DNA from: Deltaproteobacteria bacterium | Lineage (GTDB): Bacteria > Myxococcota_A > Polyangia > Polyangiales > Polyangiaceae | Direction of reading: 5' to 3' | NCBI GenBank assembly: GCA_016218915.1 | Contig: JACRCQ010000002.1 | Coordinates: 1-64,000, forward strand | DNA length: 64,000 bases | Shown here: positions 23,565 through 33,348 of the stretch, piece by piece | Layout: each line of letters begins with the position of its first letter | Numbering within the stretch: position 1 is the first letter of the stretch | Program-made: the position numbers and the translations under genes | The notes under the pieces: generated by a model | Told to the model about the DNA's origin: nothing | The model's database searches: none | What the model saw: only the letters and a program-made list of their open reading frames with translations

Positions 23565-24923
23565 ATGATCACGCTCGGATACGACCATGTCTTCGCCGGG
23601 CGCTATCGCGTCGTACGGAGCATTGCCGCCGGCGGCATGGGCTCGGTCTACGAAGTCGTCCACACCGAGACCGAGCGCCACCTCGCGCTCAAAGTCCTGC
23701 TCCCCAGCCTCGTCGACCGCCCCGAGATCCGCGACCGCTTCAAGAAGGAAGCCAAGATCACCGCCACGGTCGAGAGCGACGCGATCGTCCAGGTGTTCGA
23801 CGCGGGCGTGGATGCCGAGACCGGTATGCCCTTCCTCGTGATGGAGCTTCTCAAGGGCGGCGACCTGTCGACCCTGCTCAAGCGCCGTCCGCTCGGCGCT
23901 ACAGACGTGATCAAGTACCTGCATCAGGTCGCGGTCGCGCTGGACAAGACGCACAAGGCGGGGGTGGTTCACCGCGATCTGAAGCCGGAGAACCTGTATC
24001 TCGCGCGCAAGGAAGATGGCTCGCTGCAGATCAAGATCCTCGACTTCGGCGTGGCCAAGCTGGTGGTCGAGGGGACTGCCAACTCCGGCGCCACGTCGAG
24101 CTTCGGGACTCCTCTGTACATGGCGCCCGAGCAGTTCATGTGCGCCAGCGTGTCGCCAGCCACGGACATCTACTCGCTCGGCATGATCGCGTTCACGCTG
24201 CTCGTCGGCGAGCCGTACTGGGAAGCCGAGGCAGCCGAACGCACCACGGTCTTCGCCTTCGCAAATCTTGCGATCCGGGGTACGACCGAGGCTGCGACTG
24301 CGCGCGCTCTCAAGCGCAGCGTCAAGCTGCCCGAAGAGTTCGACCCCTGGTTCTCCAAAATGACCGCGGTCGAGCCTGCCAATCGCTATGCGTCGGCCAC
24401 GGCGGCGATCGCGGATCTCTCGGTGGTTCTCGATGTTCCGGTGCCGGTAGCGGCAGCGGGCGGAGACAGCGCGATCGAGCCGCCCTCTGCGCCGGCACCG
24501 AGCCACACCACCTTGTCAGGCGTGCTGCCGACCAGTCCCGTGGTTGCGGTTGCACCCCCGAGCGCCAACCGCCGGCTGTGGGCAGCCCTTGGGGTCGCAC
24601 TTCTGCTCCTTGTCGGTGGATTTGCCCTGAGACGCAACCTCGGCTCGAGTCCCGAAATCACCTCGCCGACAGCCCCCGAAGCTGCCGCAGCGCCGTCGCT
24701 GGCTCAACCCCCTGCGTCTGCGCCTGCTGTCGCAAGTGAGGCGCCGATCCCGTCTGCGTCCTCCCTGACTCCCGCTGCAGCTGCGGCTGTGGAGCCGGCG
24801 CCAGACGCGTCGAGCACGGCTCGTCGCGCGCCCATGCCGCACACCTCGGCCAGTGCCACCGAACCCCTGGAGATCGTCGCGCCGCCCGAAGCGTCGAGAA
24901 GATCCCTGTATTCCAGGGAGTAG
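23565..24923 (+). CDS. serine/threonine protein kinase, PknB type, membrane-anchored
   Basis: A protein of 452 aa. It has an intact kinase domain, residues about 12-285: AAGGMGSVYEV (glycine loop), LALKVL (Lys), VVHRDLKPENLYLAR, KILDFGVAKLV and TPLYMAPEQFM. A single membrane helix (LWAALGVALLLLVGGFALRR, about 343-362) is followed by a Pro/Ala/Ser-rich outer tail of about 85 residues without a sensor domain. It is the third gene of a TPR-SUMF1-kinase unit, 30 bp after the SUMF1 gene, and converges with the response regulator gene 23 bp away. It should phosphorylate Ser/Thr residues of unknown cytoplasmic partners. Confidence 0.92.
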   Translation: MITLGYDHVFAGRYRVVRSIAAGGMGSVYEVVHTETERHLALKVLLPSLVDRPEIRDRFKKEAKITATVESDAIVQVFDAGVDAETGMPFLVMELLKGGDLSTLLKRRPLGATDVIKYLHQVAVALDKTHKAGVVHRDLKPENLYLARKEDGSLQIKILDFGVAKLVVEGTANSGATSSFGTPLYMAPEQFMCASVSPATDIYSLGMIAFTLLVGEPYWEAEAAERTTVFAFANLAIRGTTEAATARALKRSVKLPEEFDPWFSKMTAVEPANRYASATAAIADLSVVLDVPVPVAAAGGDSAIEPPSAPAPSHTTLSGVLPTSPVVAVAPPSANRRLWAALGVALLLLVGGFALRRNLGSSPEITSPTAPEAAAAPSLAQPPASAPAVASEAPIPSASSLTPAAAAAVEPAPDASSTARRAPMPHTSASATEPLEIVAPPEASRRSLYSRE

Positions 24924-24946
24924 GCCTGAAGCTCGCGTCAAGCCGG

Positions 24947-27262
24947 TCAGCGCTTTGCGCCGCCGCCCATGGCTCTGCAGTCGTCGAGTCCCCTGCCCTT
25001 GCCCTGGGCGACGCATTGCCGGTAGGCCTCGCGAGCCAGGGTCATGTTGCCCATCTGCTGGAAGGCTGCGCCGAGCATGAGCCAGCCATAGGCCTTGTTG
25101 GGGAACTGGCGGGTGTAGGCGTATGCGTACGCGACCGCCTTCTTGTTGCGTCCGCGATTCAGCTCTGCCTCCGCACGGATGATCAGGGCTTCTCCTTCGC
25201 CCTCGACCACCTCGTCCGCAGGGATCGCAGAAGCGAAGGGAGACGGTGAGTCGTCGAATTCGACGTCAGGGGCGGACGCTGACGGTGCAGGCTGTGCAGA
25301 AGCAGAGGCGGATGCAGACGCAGAAGCGATCGGCGCGGAGTCGATTGCGGCAACGCTCGAAGACGGTTCCGGTGCAGACGAGGTGGCAGAGGCGGTCGTC
25401 GATGCACTGGGCACGGCCGGTGCGGTAGTGGCGACCGACGCAGTGAGGGTCGAGCTGGACCGGGCGCTCGCGTCGGGCGCAGTGGGCTGCTTGCCCACGG
25501 TGGCCTGATAGACCGCAAAGATAGCAATGACGGCGAGGAATCCAACGAGCACCGCAACGACGCGAGCCAGCGCCAGGCGGCGCTCCTTGACGCGCGGATC
25601 CACGGGGAGCTCTGGATACTCGCCGCGCCGGAGCGCTGAGAGCACGGATGGATCCGTGGAGCGCGATCCGTCCAGGCCCAACGCGTCCTCTTCGTCCTTC
25701 GTTTCCTTGAAGAACTCCTCGTTGAAGTCCTCCTCGGACGCAGCCCAATCCGGCTTGGGCGGCTTCACGCCCTCGTCATCGCCAGGCTCAGCATCTTCCG
25801 GCACACCAGGCGCCCCGTCCTCGTCCTCGTCCTCTTCCCCTTCCTCTTCCTCGTCGTCGTAGTCCATGTCCGCAGGATCCAACTCCGGAACAGGTGGCGG
25901 AGCTGGGGGGGGCGCAGGACGCGGCGGTGCCGGAGACGGCGTGGGCTCGCGGTCGGGTTGGGTCGGAGCAGGCGCAACGGGCGCGAGGCCGGGCGAGGTC
26001 TTGTCGAGCGGTTCGATCTTCATCGGCACCGGCTCGGCCGCGACCGGCTCTGGCGTGGGCGCGGTCGGCGCCGCATCCACAGGTCGCAGCGTGTCAACCG
26101 CAGAGCCTTTCGGCTCGGGTGCAGGGGCAGGCCTAGGCTCGGAGCGAGGAGGCGGATTGTCGCTCACGGACCGGATCGTTTCCATGAGCGAAGGCTCTGA
26201 CGCCTTCTCGAGCAGCGGAGCGAATGCCTTGTCGACGTCGATGTCGTCGCCGTCCTCCAGGGGCAGCTTGGGCTGCTCTGGTTTGCGCGAAGGGGGAACG
26301 ACTGGCTCGGCGACCTCGTCGACCATGACGAGGATGCCCTCGAAGTAGAGCTTGGAGACCGTGCCGAGCGTGGAGAGGTCCTCGAACGGGGAGTTGTCGA
26401 TCACCTCCGTGATCGAACGGCCACCGTGGAACAGCCGCAGGACCTTGTTGACCTCGTCGGGGATCTCGTGGAGCCGCTCGCGCATCTGCTCCGGGTCGAC
26501 CCGCAAACGCGTGGAAAGGGCCGGCAGCTGTTCGAGCAGCCGCGTCCACTCGTCGAGCCGACGCATGCCCTCCATGAGCAGCGCCTGGGTCGAGACGCCG
26601 ATGATGTCCTGGACATCCACGGGAATGAACTCGACCTCGAACTGACCTTCGTTCCACACGAGCGTGCGGTAGACCACTTCGACGCCACGGAGCTTGCCGA
26701 GCGTAGCATCGACCACAGCGCCGTCGCGGAACAGGATGATGGCTTCCTGGTCGCGGTTGGTGACGTGCAGCTCACCGCTCTTGCGGCTGACCTCGAAGGT
26801 CTGCAGCAGGTCGACCACGGCCATGTCCATGATCGAGCCTGCAAAACGGGTACGTCCTGACAAGGGTGCACGCGCTGCAATCCGCTCCTGCGCGCGTCGA
26901 TTGAGTAGCACGTTGATGCGGGCGATCAGCTCGCGCACGAAGATCGGCTTGGTGAGGTAGTCCTCCACGCCCAGCTCGAAGGAGCGGATCTTGTCCTCGA
27001 CCGAGCGTCGGCTCGACAGGAACACCACGGGAATGCTCTGGTCCCCGCGCTCTTTCATGCGCTTGACCAGCTCGAACCCGTCAATCCCCGGTAGCCTCGT
27101 GTCCGTCAGCACAAGATCAGGCGAGAACACGTCGATCTTCGACAACGCATCGAGCCCGTCCTGCGATGTCGTCACGACATAGCCAGCCTTCTTCAGGCTG
27201 ACCTCGAGCACTGTCCTCGAGTTCGGGTCTTGATCGACCAGAAGGAGCTTGAGCTTGGCCAC
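24947..27262 (-). CDS. response regulator with DUF4388 (PATAN) domain and C-terminal TPR-like tail
   Basis: A protein of 771 aa. Residues 1-120 form a receiver: [19 protein letters not shown], phosphoacceptor Asp in [17 protein letters not shown], conserved Lys in [20 protein letters not shown]4388 domain follows (about 140-330: [40 protein letters not shown]). Next come a long Pro/Ala-rich and acidic linker (about 335-600), a single membrane segment ([20 protein letters not shown]), a Ser/Ala-rich stretch and a TPR-like end ([20 protein letters not shown]). It does not contain an output DNA-binding domain. The same architecture of receiver plus DUF4388 is frequent in myxobacteria. It lies 101 bp downstream of a kinase gene on the same strand. 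Confidence 0.88.
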   Translation of the reverse strand: MAKLKLLLVDQDPNSRTVLEVSLKKAGYVVTTSQDGLDALSKIDVFSPDLVLTDTRLPGIDGFELVKRMKERGDQSIPVVFLSSRRSVEDKIRSFELGVEDYLTKPIFVRELIARINVLLNRRAQERIAARAPLSGRTRFAGSIMDMAVVDLLQTFEVSRKSGELHVTNRDQEAIILFRDGAVVDATLGKLRGVEVVYRTLVWNEGQFEVEFIPVDVQDIIGVSTQALLMEGMRRLDEWTRLLEQLPALSTRLRVDPEQMRERLHEIPDEVNKVLRLFHGGRSITEVIDNSPFEDLSTLGTVSKLYFEGILVMVDEVAEPVVPPSRKPEQPKLPLEDGDDIDVDKAFAPLLEKASEPSLMETIRSVSDNPPPRSEPRPAPAPEPKGSAVDTLRPVDAAPTAPTPEPVAAEPVPMKIEPLDKTSPGLAPVAPAPTQPDREPTPSPAPPRPAPPPAPPPVPELDPADMDYDDEEEEGEEDEDEDGAPGVPEDAEPGDDEGVKPPKPDWAASEEDFNEEFFKETKDEEDALGLDGSRSTDPSVLSALRRGEYPELPVDPRVKERRLALARVVAVLVGFLAVIAIFAVYQATVGKQPTAPDASARSSSTLTASVATTAPAVPSASTTASATSSAPEPSSSVAAIDSAPIASASASASASAQPAPSASAPDVEFDDSPSPFASAIPADEVVEGEGEALIIRAEAELNRGRNKKAVAYAYAYTRQFPNKAYGWLMLGAAFQQMGNMTLAREAYRQCVAQGKGRGLDDCRAMGGGAKR

Positions 27263-27363
27263 GGATGTGCCCGAACTTCAGAGCCGGAACGTTGCACTGT
27301 CAAGCACAACGTTCGGTGAAAGGGTTGAGGGGCTGCATTCCCGGCCCAACGTGCAGGTGCCTG

Positions 27364-28872
27364 TCACTCCCATGGGTTCACGATCTCGCTGCTGCCAGAG
27401 TGCGTCTTGGCCGGCGGCGGCGTGGTTGGAGGCGCTGTCGCCGTGGTGGATGGTGGATGCGGAAGGGTGCGCGGCGGCTTGGAAGCCGTGGAATGTGCGG
27501 TCGGAACCTCTGCCGCGGCAGCATCCGTGACGACAGCCGCGGTTGTGGTCGGTGCCCCTGTGGAGATCGCAGCGGTCGGCACGGGTATCGGAACCGTCTG
27601 GCTCGCGGTCGCCACCGGCACGCTGCCGGCCGGCACCGGCACCTCGACCCTCTGCGGCGTGCGTACCCAGAGCAGGATGCCCACCGCAAGGATGAGCATG
27701 CAGCCCGCAACAATCATGGAGACGATCGCAAACCGCGTCTGCCGATCGGCCGAGCTGCGAAGTGCTCGCGCTGCTTTGATCTCCAGGGGCTGCGGCGGCT
27801 CCATCTCGTCAGCCAACCGAAAGACCGGAACCGAATGCCGGCGCTCGCTACCCACGTTCGAAGGACGGACGTCGATCCTGTCGCCAGCTCCGAGCTCGAC
27901 GACTTCCTCGATCGCAGCGACCAGGCCGTCCATGGTGGGGAAGCGGTTCTCGGGCTTCTTCTCGAGGCATCGCAGGGTGATGTCTTCCAGCGCGCCGAGC
28001 TCCCGAGCCGCCTCGCCGACCTTGGCTTCGAACGACTCAGGCGCCATGAACATGTGCTTGGTGAGCACGCCCATGAACGTGTCGGCCTCGAACGGTACCC
28101 GGCCGGTGAACAGCTCGTACATGATCACGCCGACCGCGTAGATGTCAGCTCGGTGGTCGACCGGCTGCCCGGAAGCCTGCTCCGGGCTCATGTAGTGCGG
28201 GGAGCCGAAGACCATGCCGGTGCGCGTGATGCTCGCAGAGCCAGCGACCTTGGCGACGCCGAAGTCGAGGATCTTGACCTGGGCCCAGGAGCCTTCGGTC
28301 TCGAGGACGAACACGTTGTCTGGTTTGAGGTCGCGGTGCACCACTCCGGCACGGTGGGCAGCGCCCACGCCACCTGCGATCTGCTCCACGATCCGCACGG
28401 CTCTTGCGGCAGGCAGCGGGCCACCAGCCTTGATCATCTTCGACAGCGGCTTGCCCTCGAGCAGCTCCATGACGAAGTACGGCGTGCCATCGACGAGCTG
28501 GCCGTAGTCGGTGATTTGAACGACGTTGGGGTGGCTTATGGTGGCGGCTGTGCGGGCTTCCTGGATGAATCGCGTGCACAGATCCTTCTCGCGGGCGACC
28601 TCGCGACGAAGGACCTTCATGGCAAACAGGCGCTGCAGGACCTTGTGGCGCACGCGGTACACCGTGCCCATCCCGCCTTCGCCCAGCGCCTCCAGCACTT
28701 CGTAGCGTCCATCCACGAGCGTGCCGATCAGCGGATCAGCAGCTGGTTGGAATGCCGGTGCATCAGCGAGCTTCTCGCCGTCGAATGGACAGAACGCGGC
28801 ATCGCTGGTGAAGCGCTGGCCGCAGATATTGCACCGCTTGGCCGGGATCTCTTCGGGCGCTTCCTGGGTCAC
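27364..28872 (-). CDS. serine/threonine protein kinase with N-terminal zinc ribbon
   Basis: A protein of 502 aa. The N-terminus carries CNICGQRFTSDAAFCPFDGE, a short zinc-ribbon-like cluster (Cys 14, 17 and 27). The kinase domain has GEGGMGTVYRV, LFAMKVLRRE, VVHRDLKPDNVFVLE, KILDFGVAKVAG and SPHYMSPEQAS, so it should be active. One membrane helix (VSMIVAGCMLILAVGILLWV) lies near residue 380, followed by a Val/Pro/Thr-rich tail. It lies upstream of the receiver-DUF4388 protein on the same strand and may signal together with it. Confidence 0.92.
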   Translation of the reverse strand: MTQEAPEEIPAKRCNICGQRFTSDAAFCPFDGEKLADAPAFQPAADPLIGTLVDGRYEVLEALGEGGMGTVYRVRHKVLQRLFAMKVLRREVAREKDLCTRFIQEARTAATISHPNVVQITDYGQLVDGTPYFVMELLEGKPLSKMIKAGGPLPAARAVRIVEQIAGGVGAAHRAGVVHRDLKPDNVFVLETEGSWAQVKILDFGVAKVAGSASITRTGMVFGSPHYMSPEQASGQPVDHRADIYAVGVIMYELFTGRVPFEADTFMGVLTKHMFMAPESFEAKVGEAARELGALEDITLRCLEKKPENRFPTMDGLVAAIEEVVELGAGDRIDVRPSNVGSERRHSVPVFRLADEMEPPQPLEIKAARALRSSADRQTRFAIVSMIVAGCMLILAVGILLWVRTPQRVEVPVPAGSVPVATASQTVPIPVPTAAISTGAPTTTAAVVTDAAAAEVPTAHSTASKPPRTLPHPPSTTATAPPTTPPPAKTHSGSSEIVNPWE

Positions 28873-28932
28873 GGGTCCAGTCTAGACCGGACCGCGGCCA
28901 GGGGGCACGGTTTTGACGCAAAAAGCGGTGGA

Positions 28933-30180
28933 TCAGGCGGGCGGCTGGTTGGGCGTGCCGCAGTTCGCACAGAACTTGGCGGTGCCGCTGAGCTCGGCAC
29001 CGCATCCGACGCAGAAGCGCTTTTGCGGAACAGCCATGGGAGCGCCGCATTCTGCGCAGAACTTACCGGGGACAACCTTGGCTGCGCACTTCGGACAGGT
29101 CGCTGTACCTGCCGCTGCGGTTGGAACCGCTGCCTGGGGGCCCACCGGCACGCCGGGCTGCTGGCCCTGGGGAGCGACCATTCCAGGAACCGGGAACTGG
29201 GGCCCCTGCGGATGCATCATGTTCTGCTGCATCATGCCGCCCATGCCGACGCCCACGGCCATCTGGGCGCCCATGCCCACGACGCCTGCGCCTTCGCCGC
29301 CCTTGGCCATGCCCTGACCAGCGCCGCGAATCGCTTCGCCCGCAGCGTAGTTCTGCCAGTTGCCCGCGAGGTTCTGCACGTAGCGGTTGTCCTGGTTGAA
29401 CTGCTGATCGAGCTCGAACTGCTTGGCAGCTGCAGCTGCCTTGGCGACCTGGACGCCGCGGTTGGCCTTGGCGACCTCGGCCTGGGCTGCCACGAGCCGC
29501 TGGCGATCCTCAGGGCTGAAGTTGATGTCGAAGTCGCCCATCTTCAGCACGCGGATGCCGATGTCCTGCAGGTCGGGCGCGCGCGATACGAACTTCTGTG
29601 CGAGCGCGTCGCGCAAGGCCGTGGCCTGCAGCAGGCTCTTGCCCTCTGCCTCGCACAGCTCGCCGATGACCGTCTTGACGCCGCGGAAGAACAGGCCCTT
29701 GACCCATCCGAGGACCGTGTCGTTGTCTCCGGCAGCCGCCTGTCCGACGTAGCCGACGACGAAGCGCGCAGGGTCCACGACCTGCACCGAGAAGACGCCG
29801 AACATTCTCGGCGTGACGAGCTCGCCGGTCATGGGGTCGACCATGTCCGAGATCGGACCGCCGAACGGAACGTTGAACAGCGGCTGAGTCTTGACGAAGA
29901 AGATCTCGGCGATGAAGACGTTTCCGCCGGTGAATTGCGTCACCAGCTGGTTGAGGAACGGGATGTTCTGGGTCTGCAGCGTATGCCGCCCCGGAGGCAG
30001 CACGCCGACCACGGTGCCGTCCTTGAAGAACACCGCGCACTCATCGGAATCGATGGTCAACTGCGACCAGAAGGGGACGTTCTGGTCCGGGTGTTTGTAG
30101 ACGATCAACTGTTTCTTGTCGTCCGGGCGCGCAATCATCATCTCGCGAACGCCGCCCTTGACGAAGTCCATGATCCCCAT
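28933..30180 (-). CDS. SPFH-domain membrane protein with C-terminal double zinc ribbon (YdjI-like)
   Basis: A protein of 415 aa from ATG 30180 (GGAGGG nine bases upstream). The N-terminus MGIMDFVKGGVREMMIARPD and the following SPFH/Band-7 domain (VVGVLPPGRHTLQTQNIPFL, VDPARFVVGYVGQAAAGDND, RVLKMGDFDINFSPEDRQRL) match the YdjI 'virion core protein' family. A Gly/Met-rich linker leads to two zinc ribbons (CPKCAAKVVPGKFCAECG, CVGCGAELSGTAKFCANCG). In B. subtilis YdjI works with YdjG and YdjH to bring a PspA-type protein to the membrane. The divergent neighbour resembles YdjG, which supports the same kind of role here. No PspA gene is in this window. Confidence 0.88.
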   Translation of the reverse strand: MGIMDFVKGGVREMMIARPDDKKQLIVYKHPDQNVPFWSQLTIDSDECAVFFKDGTVVGVLPPGRHTLQTQNIPFLNQLVTQFTGGNVFIAEIFFVKTQPLFNVPFGGPISDMVDPMTGELVTPRMFGVFSVQVVDPARFVVGYVGQAAAGDNDTVLGWVKGLFFRGVKTVIGELCEAEGKSLLQATALRDALAQKFVSRAPDLQDIGIRVLKMGDFDINFSPEDRQRLVAAQAEVAKANRGVQVAKAAAAAKQFELDQQFNQDNRYVQNLAGNWQNYAAGEAIRGAGQGMAKGGEGAGVVGMGAQMAVGVGMGGMMQQNMMHPQGPQFPVPGMVAPQGQQPGVPVGPQAAVPTAAAGTATCPKCAAKVVPGKFCAECGAPMAVPQKRFCVGCGAELSGTAKFCANCGTPNQPPA

Positions 30181-30305
30181 GAGTTTCCCTCCGGTCGTGT
30201 AGCTGACTGGATACCCTTCAGGCTGGTAGGCCTTGCCCTGGATTTGCCGCAACAAGATAATCCCTGCTGTCGCCTTCGGCAATGACGTATCTCTCAGGAA
30301 TCGCC

Positions 30306-31535
30306 ATGACACAGCCAAACGATCCGGGCACGACTTTCGAATGCAGAAGCTGCGGGGCCAAGCTGGTCTTCGACGCGGCGAGCCAAGCCATGAAGTGCCC
30401 GTTCTGCACTGCCAAGGAAGCGGTGCAGGCAGCGGCACCTGCCCAGGCTGCCCAGGCATTGCGAGAAATCCCCATCGAAGAAGGGCTCGCCCGCGCCACC
30501 CGCGGCCTGGGTACGCAGGGCTCCTCCGTCGGCTGTCGCGATTGTGGTGCCACTGTCAACGTCGGCCCCAACGAGCAGACCGTCAAGTGCTCCTTTTGTG
30601 GATCGCAGCAGGTCCTCCAGCAGCCCGCTGACCCCAACCTCATCCGACCCGAGTCGCTCGTCCCGTTCAAGATCCCCAAGGAGCAGGGCCATGACCTGTT
30701 CTCCAAATGGGTCCGCAGCCTCTGGTTTCGCCCCTCCAACCTCAAGCACATGGCGAAAGTCCAGGAGATCAACGGCCTGTACGTGCCGTTCTGGACCTTC
30801 GACTCGCTCGTCACCTCCCAATGGACCGCCGAGCGCGGCTGGCACTACACGGTGACCGAGACCTACACGACCACGGAGAATGGCCAGACGGTCACTCGAA
30901 CGCGTCAGGTCACCCACACGCGCTGGGAGTCTGCATCCGGGTGGCGACGGGACATGTTCGACGACGAGCTGGTATGCGCGAGCAAGGGCTTGCCGCAGAA
31001 TCTGGTGGTGAAGTTCAGCACGTTCAACACGCGCGAGCTCGTGCCGTACCAGCCGCAGTTCCTCGCCGGCTGGCGCGCGGAATCCTATGCGATCGATCTC
31101 ATGCCCGCCTGGCAGGTCGCCCAGCAGAAGATGGCGAGAACGCAGGAAGGACGATGCGGCAGCGACGTGGGCGGCGATACGCACCGCTACCTGCAGGTCC
31201 ACAACACCTTCGGCAACGTGACCTTCAAGCACGTGCTGCTGCCGATCTGGATCGCGGCCTATCGCTACAACGGCAAGCCGTACCGATTCCTGATCAACGG
31301 CCAGACCGGCGAGGTCGTGGGCGAGGCGCCCTGGTCCGTGATCAAGATCGTGCTCTTCATCCTGCTGCTGCTGGCGATCATCGGCGGCATCGGCGCGGGC
31401 TACTCGGTCTACCAGAGCAACCGCACCAGCGGCTCCGGTCCTCGAGCCACGACGACCTCCACGGTGGCGCCCCCAGCGCAGCCACCGCCTCGCAACACGC
31501 AGCCCACGCGTCCTCCCACAACCAAGGGTCGATGA
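30306..31535 (+). CDS. zinc-ribbon membrane protein resembling YdjG
   Basis: A protein of 409 aa from ATG 30306 (AGGAA seven bases upstream). Two N-terminal zinc ribbons are visible: FECRSCGAKLVFDAASQAMK then CPFC, and VGCRDCGATVNV then CSFC. The middle is a soluble domain with LVPFKIPKEQGHDLFSKWVR, GLYVPFWTFDSL and HVLLPIWIAAYRYNGKPYRF, patterns I associate with the YdjG/'helicase PriA-like' annotated group, which is not a helicase. A C-terminal membrane helix (IVLFILLLLAIIGGIGAGYS) is followed by a Pro/Thr tail. It is divergent from the SPFH gene across 125 bp, presumably sharing control, and overlaps the next gene. Confidence 0.85.
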   Translation: MTQPNDPGTTFECRSCGAKLVFDAASQAMKCPFCTAKEAVQAAAPAQAAQALREIPIEEGLARATRGLGTQGSSVGCRDCGATVNVGPNEQTVKCSFCGSQQVLQQPADPNLIRPESLVPFKIPKEQGHDLFSKWVRSLWFRPSNLKHMAKVQEINGLYVPFWTFDSLVTSQWTAERGWHYTVTETYTTTENGQTVTRTRQVTHTRWESASGWRRDMFDDELVCASKGLPQNLVVKFSTFNTRELVPYQPQFLAGWRAESYAIDLMPAWQVAQQKMARTQEGRCGSDVGGDTHRYLQVHNTFGNVTFKHVLLPIWIAAYRYNGKPYRFLINGQTGEVVGEAPWSVIKIVLFILLLLAIIGGIGAGYSVYQSNRTSGSGPRATTTSTVAPPAQPPPRNTQPTRPPTTKGR

Positions 31536-32662
31536 TGAATCCTGCATTCGACATCACCACGCTTCCGGTCACTGGCCAGCGAATCCTGGACCCCAATGGC
31601 CCCGCGCCGATGCGCGCGATGGCTGCAAAAGGCGTCATCCCAGGCCTCAAGCCGGCCGAGATCGTCACGGTCCTGGCCCTGCTCGCGGAATGGCCTGACG
31701 CTCCGATTGCGGACTCTGCCCGGGCCACGCTGGGCAAGCTGCCCAAGCCGGTGCTGGACGGTGCGCTGTCGCAGGATCTGCACCCGGGCGTGATCGACCT
31801 GCTCGGCGATGCGCACATCGCGGATGTGGAGGTGATCGGCAAGCTCCTCGAGATGAAGACGATCGCCCCGGAGACCGTGGCGCGAATGGCGGAGAAGGGC
31901 TCGGAGATGATCTGCGAGCGCATCGCCACCAACGAGGCGCGTCTGCTCGAGCACCCGATCATCATCGAAGCGCTCTACATGAGCCGTGCGACGCGCATGT
32001 CGACCGCGGACCGCGTGCTCGAGCTCGCGGTTCGCAACGGCATCACGCTCAACATCCCGGCGTTCAAGGAGGCTGCGGTCGCGATCAAGGATGAGCTGAT
32101 CGCGGAGCCGAGCCCGGATCCCACGCCCGATGACCTGGTCTACCAGCAGGCCGAGGAGCTCGCCGAGAGCGTGGTCCTCGACCTGGTGACCGAGGACACG
32201 CACGTGCTCGACGACGAAGGCAACGAGCTCGTCGCCGACAAGTGCAAGCCGCTCTGGGTGCTCCTCGGGGAGATGACGGTCACGCAGAAGATCAGGCGGG
32301 CAACGCTCGGCAGCTCTGCGGAGCGGATGATGCTGGTGCGGGACACCAATCGCCTCGTGGCCACCGCGGCCATCCGCAGCCCCCTCATGCAGGAGAACGA
32401 GGTCGTTCGCATCAGCTCGAGCCGCTCGGTGGACGAGGACATCCTGCGGCACATCGCGAACAACCGTGAGTGGACGCGCAGCTACCAGATCAAGCTCAAC
32501 CTCGTGACCAATCCGCGCTGCCCCTTCACCTTCGCCGCCAAGCTCATCCCATTGCTGCGCGAGAACGATCTCAAGGCGATCGCCAAGAGCAAGAATGTGT
32601 CAGGCTCGGTCGTGACCGCGGCCAGGCAGCACCTGACGCGACGTACCAACAAGAAGCAGTAG
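31532..32662 (+). CDS. unrecognised alpha-helical protein downstream of the YdjG-like gene
   Basis: A protein of 376 aa. The start ATG 31532 overlaps the previous stop by four bases (ATGA); the next codon is also ATG. No signal peptide, membrane segment or Cys cluster is visible. The sequence is mostly helical and acidic, with pieces suggesting HEAT-like or helical repeats (VLALLAEWPDAPIADSARAT, MAEKGSEMICERIATNEARL, VRNGITLNIPAFKEAAVAIK) and a basic end RQHLTRRTNKKQ. I do not recognise the family. Its coupling to the zinc-ribbon membrane protein suggests work in the same membrane process. It converges with the SDR gene two bases away. Confidence 0.72.
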   Translation: MMNPAFDITTLPVTGQRILDPNGPAPMRAMAAKGVIPGLKPAEIVTVLALLAEWPDAPIADSARATLGKLPKPVLDGALSQDLHPGVIDLLGDAHIADVEVIGKLLEMKTIAPETVARMAEKGSEMICERIATNEARLLEHPIIIEALYMSRATRMSTADRVLELAVRNGITLNIPAFKEAAVAIKDELIAEPSPDPTPDDLVYQQAEELAESVVLDLVTEDTHVLDDEGNELVADKCKPLWVLLGEMTVTQKIRRATLGSSAERMMLVRDTNRLVATAAIRSPLMQENEVVRISSSRSVDEDILRHIANNREWTRSYQIKLNLVTNPRCPFTFAAKLIPLLRENDLKAIAKSKNVSGSVVTAARQHLTRRTNKKQ

Positions 32663-32664
32663 CT

Positions 32665-33348
32665 CTACCCCACCGGCCAGGATTGCCCGCTCAACCAGGT
32701 CGCGTCGAGCATGGCGAGCACCACCGCAGCCACCTCTTCGGCTGTTCCAAAGCGCCCGAGCAGGCTGCGCGAAGCAAGGCGCTTGGACCCGGCGGACGAG
32801 ACCACGCCGGGGCGCAGCACGTTGATGCGTATGTCCGGGGCGAGCTCCACGGCCAGGGCGCGCATGCCGGCGTCGAGCGCGCCTTTGGCGGCCAGGTAGG
32901 CGCTGTGGTTCGGGAAGGGGCGCTCCACGCCCTGGTCGGTCAGCGCGACCACCGCCCCCTTGGACCGTGCGAGAGACTTTCGCAGCGCGCGCACCAGCAG
33001 CAGGGGAGCGAACGCGTGCACTGCCATCAGCCGATCCATGGCCGCGCGCTGGACCGACTCGATCGGGGCTCGCTCGAAGGGCCCTACGCACACGACGAGA
33101 TCGTCGATCGACGCGCCGATCAAAGCCCCGGCGGCTGCGAGCCGCGGCGCGCCCTCCTCGGACAGATCCGCAGCGATCACGTCGACCTTGCAGTCGCGGT
33201 TGGACTTGACCAGCGAGCGACGCAACGCCTCGAGCGACTTCATGGTGCGTGCGAGCGCAACCACCCGATCGCCCCTGAGCACGAGCGCTTCGCAGACCGC
33301 GCGCCCGATCGTCCCTGTAGCGCCTACCACCAGCACGCGCCGGCTCAT
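32665..33348 (-). CDS. short-chain dehydrogenase/reductase
   Basis: A protein of 227 aa from ATG 33348, preceded by GAGGGGGAC. The Rossmann start is RVLVVGATGTIGRAVCEALV, with Asp in DVIAADLSEEGA and the catalytic Tyr/Lys in NHSAYLAAKGALDAGMRAL. The usual catalytic Ser position falls in AVVALTDQGVERP as Thr, which is a tolerated substitution. The end LSGQSWPVG is a typical SDR C-terminus. The first codon overlaps the NikR stop by four bases, so the two are translationally coupled. The substrate is unknown. Confidence 0.85.
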   Translation of the reverse strand: MSRRVLVVGATGTIGRAVCEALVLRGDRVVALARTMKSLEALRRSLVKSNRDCKVDVIAADLSEEGAPRLAAAGALIGASIDDLVVCVGPFERAPIESVQRAAMDRLMAVHAFAPLLLVRALRKSLARSKGAVVALTDQGVERPFPNHSAYLAAKGALDAGMRALAVELAPDIRINVLRPGVVSSAGSKRLASRSLLGRFGTAEEVAAVVLAMLDATWLSGQSWPVG

